Positions 54,548-63,327 of a stretch of 64,000 nucleotides of DNA are shown here, one piece after another. Both the position numbers and the translations under genes were made by a program. Numbering within the stretch: the stretch's first letter is position 1; each line of letters opens with the position of its first letter. Below the pieces are notes generated by a model, which worked only from the letters and a program-made list of their open reading frames with translations, had not been told where the DNA came from and did not search any database. The DNA is from Pradoshia sp. D12 (GTDB lineage Bacteria > Bacillota > Bacilli > Bacillales > Pradoshiaceae): assembly GCF_008935075.1 (NCBI RefSeq), contig NZ_CP044545.1:3165587-3229586 (forward strand), given 5' to 3'.

Positions 54548-55252
54548 TTATTTTTTATTCGTTGTGTTTTTCGAATTGGTTGCTGAATTATTTTTATTTC
54601 CAGTTGAATTAGAAGAATTAGAACCTAAATCAACTTTTATTGTATTATTCGAGCTATTGGACGGTGTTTTACCTGAAGATGTATTTCCGCTGGCTGTAGA
54701 ATTGAAACCAGTTTTTTCAGAAGCATACGTTTCTTCTTTAGCAGTATTTTTACTGTCTATGTTTTCTTCTCCAACATAAACGTCATCTGGGGAATCAACT
54801 ACAACATTACTATCCATCTTCTTATCTGTTTGATTTTCCTTTGTATCAGATGATTGACTGTTGCTTTCTTCATTTGTCGTGCTTCCAAACTTTTTCTTAA
54901 CCGCTTCTGTTAATGGTGCACCTTTTTCTCTTGCGACAGAAATCCATTCTGTTCCTTTTTCTTGAGCTGTTTGTTTTAGAGCAATTCCTTTTTCAGTGGC
55001 TGTTTGTTTTAAAGCAGATCCCTTTTCTGTAGCCGTTTGTTTTAAAGCAGAACCCTTTTCAATCAATGGAGTTCCTTTTTCCATTAAAACGCTGCCTTGT
55101 TCAGATAAATCATGACGAAGTTCTTTACCGGACTTAGGTGCTAAAAACAGTGCAGTAGCTGCTCCAACAAGCCCGCCTACTATTGCTCCTACTACAAAAT
55201 CTTTTGTTGACATACCATTATCTTGATTAAAATTATCATTTTTATTATTCAT
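54548..55252 (-). CDS. ytxH: General stress protein YtxH
   Basis: A 234-residue YtxH-domain protein. Residues 18-45 (VVGAIVGGLVGAATALFLAPKSGKELR) form the diagnostic glycine-rich membrane segment with the APKSGKE motif. A run of degenerate 11-residue repeats follows (EKGSALKQTAT, about residues 60-100), then a long Ser/Asn/Thr/Lys low-complexity tail. Most YtxH proteins are nearer 150 residues, so repeats and tail are expansions. Function is unknown; the operon is sigma-B controlled. AAGGAG precedes the ATG. Confidence 0.88.
   Translation of the reverse strand: MNNKNDNFNQDNGMSTKDFVVGAIVGGLVGAATALFLAPKSGKELRHDLSEQGSVLMEKGTPLIEKGSALKQTATEKGSALKQTATEKGIALKQTAQEKGTEWISVAREKGAPLTEAVKKKFGSTTNEESNSQSSDTKENQTDKKMDSNVVVDSPDDVYVGEENIDSKNTAKEETYASEKTGFNSTASGNTSSGKTPSNSSNNTIKVDLGSNSSNSTGNKNNSATNSKNTTNKK
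54968..55066 (-). repeat. 33-bp tandem repeat inside ytxH
   Basis: Three copies of a 33-bp unit (54968-55000, 55001-55033, 55034-55066) lie in frame and encode an 11-residue repeat ending EKG. Copies 2 and 3 are nearly identical over most of their length; copy 1 is more diverged. Confidence 0.85.
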
Positions 55253-55280
55253 TCTTAAACATCTCCTTTTTTATGGTTGA

Positions 55281-55784
55281 TTAAGATTGAGAACGTTGAT
55301 ATCTGGTTTCTTGTGAAGGTAAAGTAACATCTCTGCCTGCTTCAGATTCGGTATAGATTGCTGTACTCTGTTCAGCTTTATGCTTTTTCCACTTATTCAC
55401 AAGCTCAATGCATGCATTTCCCCATTGAACTACTTGGGTAATTTTTTCGTCATTTTGACTCGCTGCTAATTGAACTCGGTTTGTAATCTGGTCAATGGTT
55501 TGATTCACACGTTGAATCGATCCTCCCACACCTTTAACTGCATCAACAACCGTATTTAGATTCTCAGATTTATGCTGAATATCTTCAGCCAAAGCATTCG
55601 TCTTATGTAGCAGCAGTGTTGTCTCGGTTGTTATGCCTTGCATCTGAGTTTCTAGGCCTGTTAATGTGCTAGATACACTCTCCATTGTTGTTTGAAGGGA
55701 TTTTAATGTTCTTGAAAGATAAATAACAAGAACCAGGAACGCTATGGCAATCAATGCCACGCTTAAATATAAGATAATTTCCAT
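55281..55784 (-). CDS. ytxG: DUF948 general stress protein YtxG
   Basis: A 167-residue bitopic membrane protein: one N-terminal helix (about residues 3-23), then a coiled-coil DUF948 region (25-115, DUF948-type heptads) and a polar tail. It begins the ytxGHJ operon behind a sigma-B promoter. I start at the ATG at 55784, 8 bases from GGAG; an in-frame GTG at 55793 overlaps that site. The function is unknown. Confidence 0.9.
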   Translation of the reverse strand: MEIILYLSVALIAIAFLVLVIYLSRTLKSLQTTMESVSSTLTGLETQMQGITTETTLLLHKTNALAEDIQHKSENLNTVVDAVKGVGGSIQRVNQTIDQITNRVQLAASQNDEKITQVVQWGNACIELVNKWKKHKAEQSTAIYTESEAGRDVTLPSQETRYQRSQS

Positions 55785-55818
55785 CGTCTTCACTCCATCT
55801 CTAAATTATAATTAGTTT

Positions 55819-55843
55819 TTACCCTTTATCTCCTTATTTAAAC
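55819..55843 (-). promoter_or_regulatory. Sigma-B promoter of ytxGHJ
   Basis: On the minus strand GTTTAA, a 13-base spacer and GGGTAA match the general stress sigma-B consensus (GTTTAA, 12-15, GGGWAW) at all positions. It lies 35 bases upstream of ytxG, and ytxGHJ is a known sigma-B operon in B. subtilis. Confidence 0.88.
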
Positions 55844-55948
55844 TATATAGGAATTTATTCTGATCCACAATGTTCCTTCCACCTTAATATTATTACTAAA
55901 GTAAGATACAATTAAATTAAAGTTTAGAGATGAAAGGAGATTTTTTTT

Positions 55949-57064
55949 ATGAGGGATCCAAGAATTCAGCAATTAGCTCATAATCTAATTAACTATTCTG
56001 TAAAATTACAAAAAGGTGAAAAAGTACTTATAGAAAATTTCGGTATACAACCAGAATTGGTTAAAGCATTGGTAAGTGAAGCATATGAGGCAGGTGGATA
56101 TCCATTCGTTTCAACAAAGGATCAAACCATTGAAAGACAGTTACTATTAGGTGCAACTGAAGAACACTATAGATTAATCGCCGAATTTGAATCACAGGTT
56201 ATGAGTAAAATGGATGCATACATAGGTCTTCGTGCAGGCGATAATATTTCAGAACATTCTGATGTCCCTGCTAATAAAATGAAAATCTATGGACAGACCG
56301 TACAAAATAAAGTACATAGAGACATCCGAGTTCCAAAAACGAAATGGGTGGTCCTTCGTTACCCAACCAATTCAATGGCTCAGCTGGCAAAAATGAGTAC
56401 AGAAGGATTTGAAGATTTTTATTTTAATGTATGTAATCTTGATTATGCCAAAATGTCTGAGGCGATGGACAGCCTAGTCGAGTTAATGAATCAAACGGAC
56501 AAAGTACGCATTACAGGTCCAGGAACAGATTTACATTTTTCTATTAAAGGCATTCCTGCCATTAAATGTGCAGGGGAGCGTAATATCCCAGATGGTGAAG
56601 TGTATACCGCACCTGTACGTGATTCTGTAAATGGCACCATTACGTATAATACCCCATCTCCATATCAGGGATTTACATATGAAAATGTATGTCTAACATT
56701 CGAAAACGGAAAAATCGTTAAGGCAACAGCGAATGACACAGAAAGAATCAATAAGGTATTTGATAGTGATGAAGGCGCACGTTATATCGGCGAATTTGCG
56801 ATAGGGGTTAATCCATATATAACCAATCCAATGCAGGATATTCTATTTGATGAAAAAATTGATGGAAGCTTTCACTTTACACCGGGTCAAAGCTATGATG
56901 AGGCGCCAAATGGTAATCACTCCAGCATTCATTGGGATTTGGTTAATATCCAACGTAAAGATTATGGAGGCGGCGAAATATATTTTGATGATCGACTAAT
57001 TAGAAAAGACGGCAGATTCGTTCTCCCAGAATTAGAGAAATTAAATCCTGAAAATCTAAAATAA
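55949..57064 (+). CDS. ampS: M29-family aminopeptidase
   Basis: A 371-residue thermophilic-type metalloaminopeptidase (M29). The dinuclear metal site is visible in GERNIPDGEVYTAP (Glu), GEFAIGVNP (Glu), and the C-terminal HFTPGQSYDEAPNGNHSSIHWDLV (two His and Asp). It is shorter than B. subtilis AmpS (about 410), like other family members of about 370. Cytoplasmic peptide trimming is the likely role. It has the AAAGGAGA site, is divergent from ytxGHJ and ends in a terminator shared with murC. Confidence 0.88.
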   Translation: MRDPRIQQLAHNLINYSVKLQKGEKVLIENFGIQPELVKALVSEAYEAGGYPFVSTKDQTIERQLLLGATEEHYRLIAEFESQVMSKMDAYIGLRAGDNISEHSDVPANKMKIYGQTVQNKVHRDIRVPKTKWVVLRYPTNSMAQLAKMSTEGFEDFYFNVCNLDYAKMSEAMDSLVELMNQTDKVRITGPGTDLHFSIKGIPAIKCAGERNIPDGEVYTAPVRDSVNGTITYNTPSPYQGFTYENVCLTFENGKIVKATANDTERINKVFDSDEGARYIGEFAIGVNPYITNPMQDILFDEKIDGSFHFTPGQSYDEAPNGNHSSIHWDLVNIQRKDYGGGEIYFDDRLIRKDGRFVLPELEKLNPENLK

Positions 57065-57071
57065 ATAAAAA

Positions 57072-57108
57072 ACCCTTCAAGAGTACTTACTGATTACTCT
57101 CGAAGGGT
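57072..57108. terminator. Bidirectional terminator between ampS and murC
   Basis: A 14-bp stem with one mismatch (57072-57085 and 57095-57108) between convergent genes, with A and T runs. Confidence 0.85.
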
Positions 57109-57120
57109 CTTTATGTGCAT

Positions 57121-58422
57121 TTATTTCGTTATAAAGCTCTCATAGGCTGCTTGCACTTTTTGAATATCTCCAGCACCCATAAATAATAATACACCATTGT
57201 GATGATTTTTAAGGATAGACGGATCTTCCTCCTGAATAATTTGAGCACCGTCCACCTTATTACAAAGATCTTTAACTGTTAATTTCCCATTCAACTCTCT
57301 TGCTGATCCGAAAATTTCACATAAGTATACTTTATCTGCTTCTTTTAAGCTTTCAGCAAAATCATCCAAAAACTTCTGAGTTCTAGAGAAGGTATGCGGC
57401 TGAAATACAGCTACAATCTCCCGATCAGGATACTTTTGTCGAGCTGAATCAATTGTTGCCTTTATCTCTGTTGGATGATGGGCATAATCATCAATTAAGA
57501 TTTGATGATCAAGTTGTTTTTCAGAGAAACGTCTCTTAACGCCAGTAAATGACATTAGGCGTTCCTTAATGATCTCCACATCAATATCCTCATATTGACA
57601 AAGTGCAATAACAGCTAGCGCATTTAAAACTGTATGGCGCCCAAACATTGGAATCGTAAATGTCTCATAATAATTATTTCTTACATGCACATCGAATGTA
57701 GTTCCAGCTTCTGAAGTGACAATATTTTTAGCCTGGAAATCATTTTCTTCGTTAAACCCATAAAATATGACCGGTACTTTCGCCTGGATTTTTTGTAGCT
57801 GCTCATCATCACCACAGGCAATAATTCCTTTATTTACTTGCAGTGCCATCTCTTGAAAGGCAGAGAACACATCATCAAGATTTGCAAAATAATCCGGATG
57901 GTCAAAATCAATATTGGTCATAATGGCATAATCCGGATCGTAGGATAAAAAGTGTCTTCGGTATTCGCAAGCTTCGAATACAAAGTATTTAGAATCTGCT
58001 TCTCCCTTACCCGTTCCATCTCCAATTAAAAATGACGTTGGCTCAGCTCCGCTGATTACATGAGACATTAAGCCGGTAGTCGATGTTTTTCCATGCGCGC
58101 CTGTAACAGCTATGCTCACGAACTTTTTAAGGAAATCTCCAAGAAATCGTGGATAGCGAATGACTGGCAAACCAAGTTCTAAAGCTTGAACAATCTCATC
58201 ATGACTATCAGGAAAAGCATTTCCTGCAATGATTGTCATACCTGGTTTAATATTTTCTTTATTAAATGGCAATATTTTTATACCGGCATTTTCAAGTGCG
58301 ATTTGGGTAAAAAATCTTTTTTCATAATCTGAACCCTGTACCTGATATCCCATATCATTTAGGATTTGGGCTAACGCGCTCATCCCGGATCCTTTTATAC
58401 CTACGAAGTGATAAACTGTCAT
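57121..58422 (-). CDS. murC: UDP-N-acetylmuramate--L-alanine ligase
   Basis: MurC adds L-alanine to UDP-MurNAc, the first amino acid of the peptidoglycan stem. The 433-residue protein begins [19 protein letters not shown], has the ATP loop [13 protein letters not shown] (about residues 105-117) and the Mur-family [10 protein letters not shown] and HPTEIKATI motifs. From the ATG at 58422 GGAGG lies at good spacing; the longer in-frame reading overlaps that site. It is downstream of sftA as in B. subtilis. Confidence 0.96.
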   Translation of the reverse strand: MTVYHFVGIKGSGMSALAQILNDMGYQVQGSDYEKRFFTQIALENAGIKILPFNKENIKPGMTIIAGNAFPDSHDEIVQALELGLPVIRYPRFLGDFLKKFVSIAVTGAHGKTSTTGLMSHVISGAEPTSFLIGDGTGKGEADSKYFVFEACEYRRHFLSYDPDYAIMTNIDFDHPDYFANLDDVFSAFQEMALQVNKGIIACGDDEQLQKIQAKVPVIFYGFNEENDFQAKNIVTSEAGTTFDVHVRNNYYETFTIPMFGRHTVLNALAVIALCQYEDIDVEIIKERLMSFTGVKRRFSEKQLDHQILIDDYAHHPTEIKATIDSARQKYPDREIVAVFQPHTFSRTQKFLDDFAESLKEADKVYLCEIFGSARELNGKLTVKDLCNKVDGAQIIQEEDPSILKNHHNGVLLFMGAGDIQKVQAAYESFITK

Positions 58423-58739
58423 AGAATGAACCTCCAACATACGTCAATGCTGTAAAACAGTATATGACGGTCTCTTTTTTTTGCTAATTGCAATTTGCCT
58501 GCTATGCCTGTTTAGGCTTTACTAATTGAAACAATATAAGTATTTAAAACCAGTTAGATTACTATTATAACGAGCACATGCAATCAATATCTTCATTGCG
58601 TTAAAGATATAACTTGTATGATTATAAACCTATAAATCGATTTCGTACAATTTTTCTAACTGATTTTCTCATAAATATAGTATTACCTTTTCTGGGAAAT
58701 ACTCATAATTAAATTATTATACAAAAATTTTTCCTCTGT
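58423..58739 (-). promoter_or_regulatory. Spacer between sftA and murC with murC promoter
   Basis: About 315 AT-rich bases. A TATAAT on the minus strand (58564-58569) could be the murC -10, giving a leader of about 140 bases; the -35 is weak. No clear terminator for sftA was found, so read-through into murC is possible. Confidence 0.4.
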
Positions 58740-61700
58740 TCAAAAAGGGGATTGAGATTCATGTATAGCCTCTAAATCAGATTCAGATATAAGCACATCA
58801 CGAGGTTTACTTCCTTTTGATTCTGATAAAATACCTTCTTTCTCCAGCATATCAATCAGCCTCGCTGCCCTGTTATAACCAATCCTAAAGCGCCTTTGCA
58901 GACTGGATATGGATGCTCCTCCCATCTCAACCGCAAATTCACACACTTCGTAATAGAGTTCATCCTTTTCTTCTATATGTTCACTTGTTTTTACCAATTC
59001 ATTTGGCTCAAACATAAAGGACGGTTTAGCCTGAGCCATTACATGTTTTACGACATCCTCAATCTCATCATCAGTTACAAAAGTTCCCTGCAGGCGAACT
59101 GTTTTAGAAGTTCCATTTTCCAAAAACAGCATATCTCCCCGTCCAAGTAATTTTTCAGCTCCACTTTGGTCCAAAATCGTACGTGAATCTACCTGTGAAG
59201 AAACGGAAAAAGCAATTCTTGTAGGAATATTTGCTTTGATTAACCCGGTAATGACATCTACAGATGGTCTTTGTGTTGCCACCAGTAAATGAATCCCGCA
59301 TGCTCTGGCTTTCTGCGCAATACGGCAGATCGCTTCCTCTACGTCAGCAGGAGACATCATCATTAAATCAGCCAGCTCATCAATCACGATAACTAAATAA
59401 GGCAGCTTATGCTCCATTTGCCCGGATGATAGTGCCTTTTCATTATATCTGACAATATCTCTCACTCCTGAATGGGCAAACAACTCATATCTCCGTTCCA
59501 TCTCTTCTACTGCCCATTTCAGTGCAGCTGTTGCAGCTTTTACATCAGTAATAACCGGTGCTGCCAAATGCGGAATATTGTTATATGGCGCAAGTTCAAC
59601 CATTTTCGGATCAATTAATAAGAGTCTGACATCAGATGGGTGTGATTTATATAATAAACTGATTAAAACAGAGTTAATAAATACACTTTTTCCAGAACCT
59701 GTAGAGCCTGCCACCAAACCATGCGGCATTTTCTTTAAATCTGTTACAATCGGGTTTCCTGAAATGTCCAACCCAACTGCCACTGAAAGCGGTGAGGTAT
59801 TCTCAGCAAAAACTTTTTCCTCCAAAACCTCACGCAGATAAACAGGACGTGTATTTATATTGGGAATTTCAATTCCAATCATTCGTTTCCCGGGAATCGG
59901 TGCTTCTATACGAATATCTTTAGCAGCCAGGCTTAGTTTTAGATCATCATTTAAATTTGTGATTTTACTAACCTTAACACCAGGATCCGGCTGAACCTCA
60001 AATCTTGTTACAGAAGGTCCTTGAGAATACGTATGTACTCTAGCCTTAACATTGAATTGTTCAAGTGTATCATCTAGCAATGCTGCTTGTTCTGCAAGCC
60101 AATCAGCATCTTCTCTAATGTCCACTCGTGGCTTCAAAATTGAAATATCCGGATATTGATAGGAATCATTCAGTTTTTTTTTAGGTTGCTCCGAAGGCTT
60201 TTCCTCTTTGCCGGCAATCGTTTTTTGATTGCGATTTGCTGCAATATGATCTTTATCATTCTTAAGCATTAAAACGTTAAAAGGAATGTGTTTTCTGCGC
60301 TCCCTAATGCGCTTTTCTCTTTCTATTTTTCGTCTCTCTTCTTCATCCATAGCATCGCTTGTCACTGTTGCTTCCATTGGACTGTTCGGCTCTGATAAAG
60401 AGACTTCTCTATCTATATGGTTCTCCGTATCATCCAGTTGCGCGGATTTCTCCAAACCATTAGTTCGATCGATTGACTGCGTTTCGAACGAAGCTATAGA
60501 TTCATTCGAAACTGGCTCATTCGTTTGAATGTCCTTGATTGAAAACTCATCCTCAGTTCCGTCAAGCAAAATGATATCCTGCCCATTTTTCTCATTGTGA
60601 CTGATGTCTATATTTTTCTCATCATTTCCGCTTACCTGATGATTTTCTTCTATATTCATTACAGAATCATTGGTCTGCGTGATTAAATCATGAGCTTGCT
60701 GAATTTCATCTCTCTTGTATGGTTGGTCTTCCTCCATATCAGAATCAGCTTCCTCAATATCCTCATATACCTCACTGCCTGAAGGGGAATGGTAGTAATC
60801 TTCAACTGGTTCCTCCGGTTGTAATCCAAAGTTGTTCTCCAAATTTTCATCATCAGCTTGTTCGTCAAGATTCTGATGAATCATTGGAATCGACTGAAAT
60901 TCCTCCTGCTCCATCTGTGAGCCAGAGTGCATGATCAGCGTATCTTCTTCCACGATTCCTTCTTCTTGAGTTATTTCATCTTCGTAATCAGCGTTCAAAA
61001 TTGCTTCATTCATTTCCTCTATTATCTGATTCTCGCTGACTGGATTCCATGCTATTTCACTTGTGGCTGCAACCTCTGTATCTTCTGCTGAAACAGTATC
61101 CGGTAATAGCGGAGCAATCACACTCTCGATATCCTCCGTATGTCTATTTCCATCATTAGTCGAGACTTTTTGCTGTTCCTCTTTTATCTCTTCATCTGAA
61201 TGCTTGAAATCGGAATTCAGCGGCAGCTCATTCTGTCTTTCCATTTCAAATGATGGTTCTTGATTGACACTCGGTGGATTCACTTTCTTTCCATGCATTA
61301 AAGCAAGAACGGAATCTAAGGTCGTTTCAGGTGGTAATTCGTATTCGACTGTTTTTTGATTTTTAGTGCCGGCCTGTCGATTTTGAAATCCATAAATAGG
61401 CGAAGGTATTTCTGTTCTTCTAAACGGCTTTTTATTCGGAACAACTTCGTTCTGTTTTGGTTCTGGCTTAGGTATTATTCTTTGATTAGACACTTTCAAT
61501 TTAGGAACAGCAGCCGGGGATTTCTCAAATCTCCTCACGTGCACTTCCTTCTTCACACCCAACTCATTTTGCTTCTTTTTTTGTTCTTTTAATCTTATTA
61601 ACTCTTCATCTGAGATTAATGGGAATTTGAAATTATCCTTTGGGTATCTATATTGAATTCTTGCTTCAATTTCAATTTGATTTTCTTTTTGTCTTTTTAC

Positions 61701-61808
61701 TTGTTTAGGTTTTTTTTGAATGTTTTCATGGCTATTACGAGGTTCTACTTCTACTTCCTCTTCTACATCCTCATAGAACCAATCAATGATTTTTTTGAAA
61801 AAGCTCAT
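58740..61808 (-). CDS. sftA: DNA translocase SftA (YtpT)
   Basis: A 1022-residue FtsK/SpoIIIE-family translocase that moves chromosomal DNA away from the closing septum. Unlike SpoIIIE it has no N-terminal membrane segments. It has a long, acidic, low-complexity N-terminal linker (to about residue 540), then the motor with Walker A AGSTGSGKS (about 699-707) and Walker B LVIVIDELADLMM, and a gamma winged-helix domain at the end (EMGGASISSLQRRFRIGYNR). I start at the ATG at 61808 behind GAGGAAGG. The linker is longer and more acidic than the motor flanks. Confidence 0.95.
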   Translation of the reverse strand: MSFFKKIIDWFYEDVEEEVEVEPRNSHENIQKKPKQVKRQKENQIEIEARIQYRYPKDNFKFPLISDEELIRLKEQKKKQNELGVKKEVHVRRFEKSPAAVPKLKVSNQRIIPKPEPKQNEVVPNKKPFRRTEIPSPIYGFQNRQAGTKNQKTVEYELPPETTLDSVLALMHGKKVNPPSVNQEPSFEMERQNELPLNSDFKHSDEEIKEEQQKVSTNDGNRHTEDIESVIAPLLPDTVSAEDTEVAATSEIAWNPVSENQIIEEMNEAILNADYEDEITQEEGIVEEDTLIMHSGSQMEQEEFQSIPMIHQNLDEQADDENLENNFGLQPEEPVEDYYHSPSGSEVYEDIEEADSDMEEDQPYKRDEIQQAHDLITQTNDSVMNIEENHQVSGNDEKNIDISHNEKNGQDIILLDGTEDEFSIKDIQTNEPVSNESIASFETQSIDRTNGLEKSAQLDDTENHIDREVSLSEPNSPMEATVTSDAMDEEERRKIEREKRIRERRKHIPFNVLMLKNDKDHIAANRNQKTIAGKEEKPSEQPKKKLNDSYQYPDISILKPRVDIREDADWLAEQAALLDDTLEQFNVKARVHTYSQGPSVTRFEVQPDPGVKVSKITNLNDDLKLSLAAKDIRIEAPIPGKRMIGIEIPNINTRPVYLREVLEEKVFAENTSPLSVAVGLDISGNPIVTDLKKMPHGLVAGSTGSGKSVFINSVLISLLYKSHPSDVRLLLIDPKMVELAPYNNIPHLAAPVITDVKAATAALKWAVEEMERRYELFAHSGVRDIVRYNEKALSSGQMEHKLPYLVIVIDELADLMMMSPADVEEAICRIAQKARACGIHLLVATQRPSVDVITGLIKANIPTRIAFSVSSQVDSRTILDQSGAEKLLGRGDMLFLENGTSKTVRLQGTFVTDDEIEDVVKHVMAQAKPSFMFEPNELVKTSEHIEEKDELYYEVCEFAVEMGGASISSLQRRFRIGYNRAARLIDMLEKEGILSESKGSKPRDVLISESDLEAIHESQSPF

Positions 61809-61924
61809 AGCCTTCCTCACACTTTCTATGGTTGTTATAAATTAGTATTACAAGTATCTATTTTATCAAAAAATTTACTCATTTAAGACATATTCCTTGT
61901 AAATGGTATCAATTTCCTATTATA

Positions 61925-62734
61925 TTATTGGTCTTCTACCGGTCGATTCTTTGCTAAAATAAAGATTGGCTCCAATTCTCCATTTTCATAAAGGAATGGC
62001 AGAGCGGTGACCGGAACATTTCCATTTGTAAAAAAGTGCATATTCATTTGTGCTAAAATGTCATAACCTGCATCATTTTGTATGTCTGCAATGATTAAGA
62101 CATCCTGATGTGGAATGGCCACTGCCATTGTCCCTTTCATATCTTCCTTCCATGTTTTCATTTGTGAATCAATCAGGACTCTTGAAGCATCGTATCCATC
62201 GTTATGATTAATAAAATAAAAGTCATTTCCGCGTACACTGTCTTTTTTAGACTTAATCGGCAATGACCTGACATTAAACATAGCCATTGAACGTATGGAA
62301 TCTTGATCCCAGCCTTCTTTCCTCATTAGCTCCTCATCAATCAACCTATACGTATTACCCAAATCAAGAGCATAATAAACTCTCGTTTCGGCTGTATGCT
62401 CATCTGTAATAAACGGTGTATTTTCACGGGACTCCATTGGGAAGGAAGTCGAACGGATAACAGGGTAAATTAATTTTTCATTTCCCTTCAAAGATTGTTC
62501 CGTACCCATTACTTTCGTTGATTCTTTTATATAATAAAGGACTTCATCAATCGCTTTTTGACCAGATTGCTCATACTTCGATACAAGCGGCGCCAATCCA
62601 ATTGTTATTCCCTTGCCAGTTTCTTCATTTTCAATTCTTAATTCCTCTTTATCACGATTATAATTAAATTTTGAATTTGTATCAGCTAAGCTTTCCATAA
62701 GTAAAGATTTCATTTTAGTAGTCGTCATTTTCAT
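61925..62734 (-). CDS. ytpQ: DUF1444 protein YtpQ
   Basis: A 269-residue soluble protein of the DUF1444 family, recognisable by its order, length and conserved C-terminal PHQDVLIIADIQNDAGYDILAQM. Function is unknown. AAGGAGG precedes the ATG. In B. subtilis ytpR (a tRNA-binding OB-fold protein) lies between ytpQ and sftA; only about 115 noncoding bases occur there in this window, so ytpR is missing. Confidence 0.9.
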   Translation of the reverse strand: MKMTTTKMKSLLMESLADTNSKFNYNRDKEELRIENEETGKGITIGLAPLVSKYEQSGQKAIDEVLYYIKESTKVMGTEQSLKGNEKLIYPVIRSTSFPMESRENTPFITDEHTAETRVYYALDLGNTYRLIDEELMRKEGWDQDSIRSMAMFNVRSLPIKSKKDSVRGNDFYFINHNDGYDASRVLIDSQMKTWKEDMKGTMAVAIPHQDVLIIADIQNDAGYDILAQMNMHFFTNGNVPVTALPFLYENGELEPIFILAKNRPVEDQ

Positions 62735-62920
62735 AGGGATTCCTCCTTAACATTACTATAGCTTAATTAAACTCATGCTGCTAAATAAAGTGTAACTTTG
62801 TTGGTTGGGTTCCTTCATTCCAAAGAGCACCAACGGAGTCAATCGGGTTCATACGGGCGATTATCTCCACTTAATCGTTCTTTTTTCTGCTTTTTTTGAA
62901 GTAAGAACGGAATAAAAAAA

Positions 62921-62937
62921 TCCCCCGAATAGGGGGG
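62921..62937 (-). terminator. Terminator of ytpP
   Basis: A short GC-rich stem (CCCCC/GGGGG) with a 5-base loop is followed by seven T on the minus strand, just after the ytpP stop. The 62,735-62,920 spacer is otherwise noncoding. Confidence 0.8.
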
Positions 62938-62951
62938 AGTATAATAGTTTA

Positions 62952-63263
62952 TCATAATGAAGCAATGAAATCTTCAATTTGCTCTTGAGTCTTCCGGTCC
63001 TTATTTACATATCGGCCGAGCTCTTTTCCATCTTCAAATGCAATAAAGCTCGGTATTCCAAAGACATCCAGCTTTATGCACAGATCAAGAAATTGATCGC
63101 GGTCCACATAGATAAAGGTATACTCTTTATTTGCGGCCTCAATGTCACCTATAAATGGTTCGATGAATCTGCAATCCGGGCACCAATTTGCAGAAAATAA
63201 AAGCATCACTTTCCCATTTGACATCAATTCATTATAATGTTCCATACTTTCTAATTTTTTCAT
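62952..63263 (-). CDS. ytpP: Thioredoxin-like protein YtpP
   Basis: A 103-residue thioredoxin-fold protein. The active site reads FSANWCPDCRF (about residues 24-34), a WCPDC variant of WCGPC, and the cis-proline is in GIPSFIAFEDG. The YtpP family occurs beside ytpQ in Bacillus; its redox partner is not known. It was reported in B. subtilis as related to bacillithiol or general disulfide reduction, which I cannot check. It has its own terminator. Confidence 0.88.
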   Translation of the reverse strand: MKKLESMEHYNELMSNGKVMLLFSANWCPDCRFIEPFIGDIEAANKEYTFIYVDRDQFLDLCIKLDVFGIPSFIAFEDGKELGRYVNKDRKTQEQIEDFIASL

Positions 63264-63327
63264 ATCAAAATCATCCTCTCGAGTAGCCTCTTGTATGAGT
63301 TATCATACCCAAATCTACAGAGGATTG

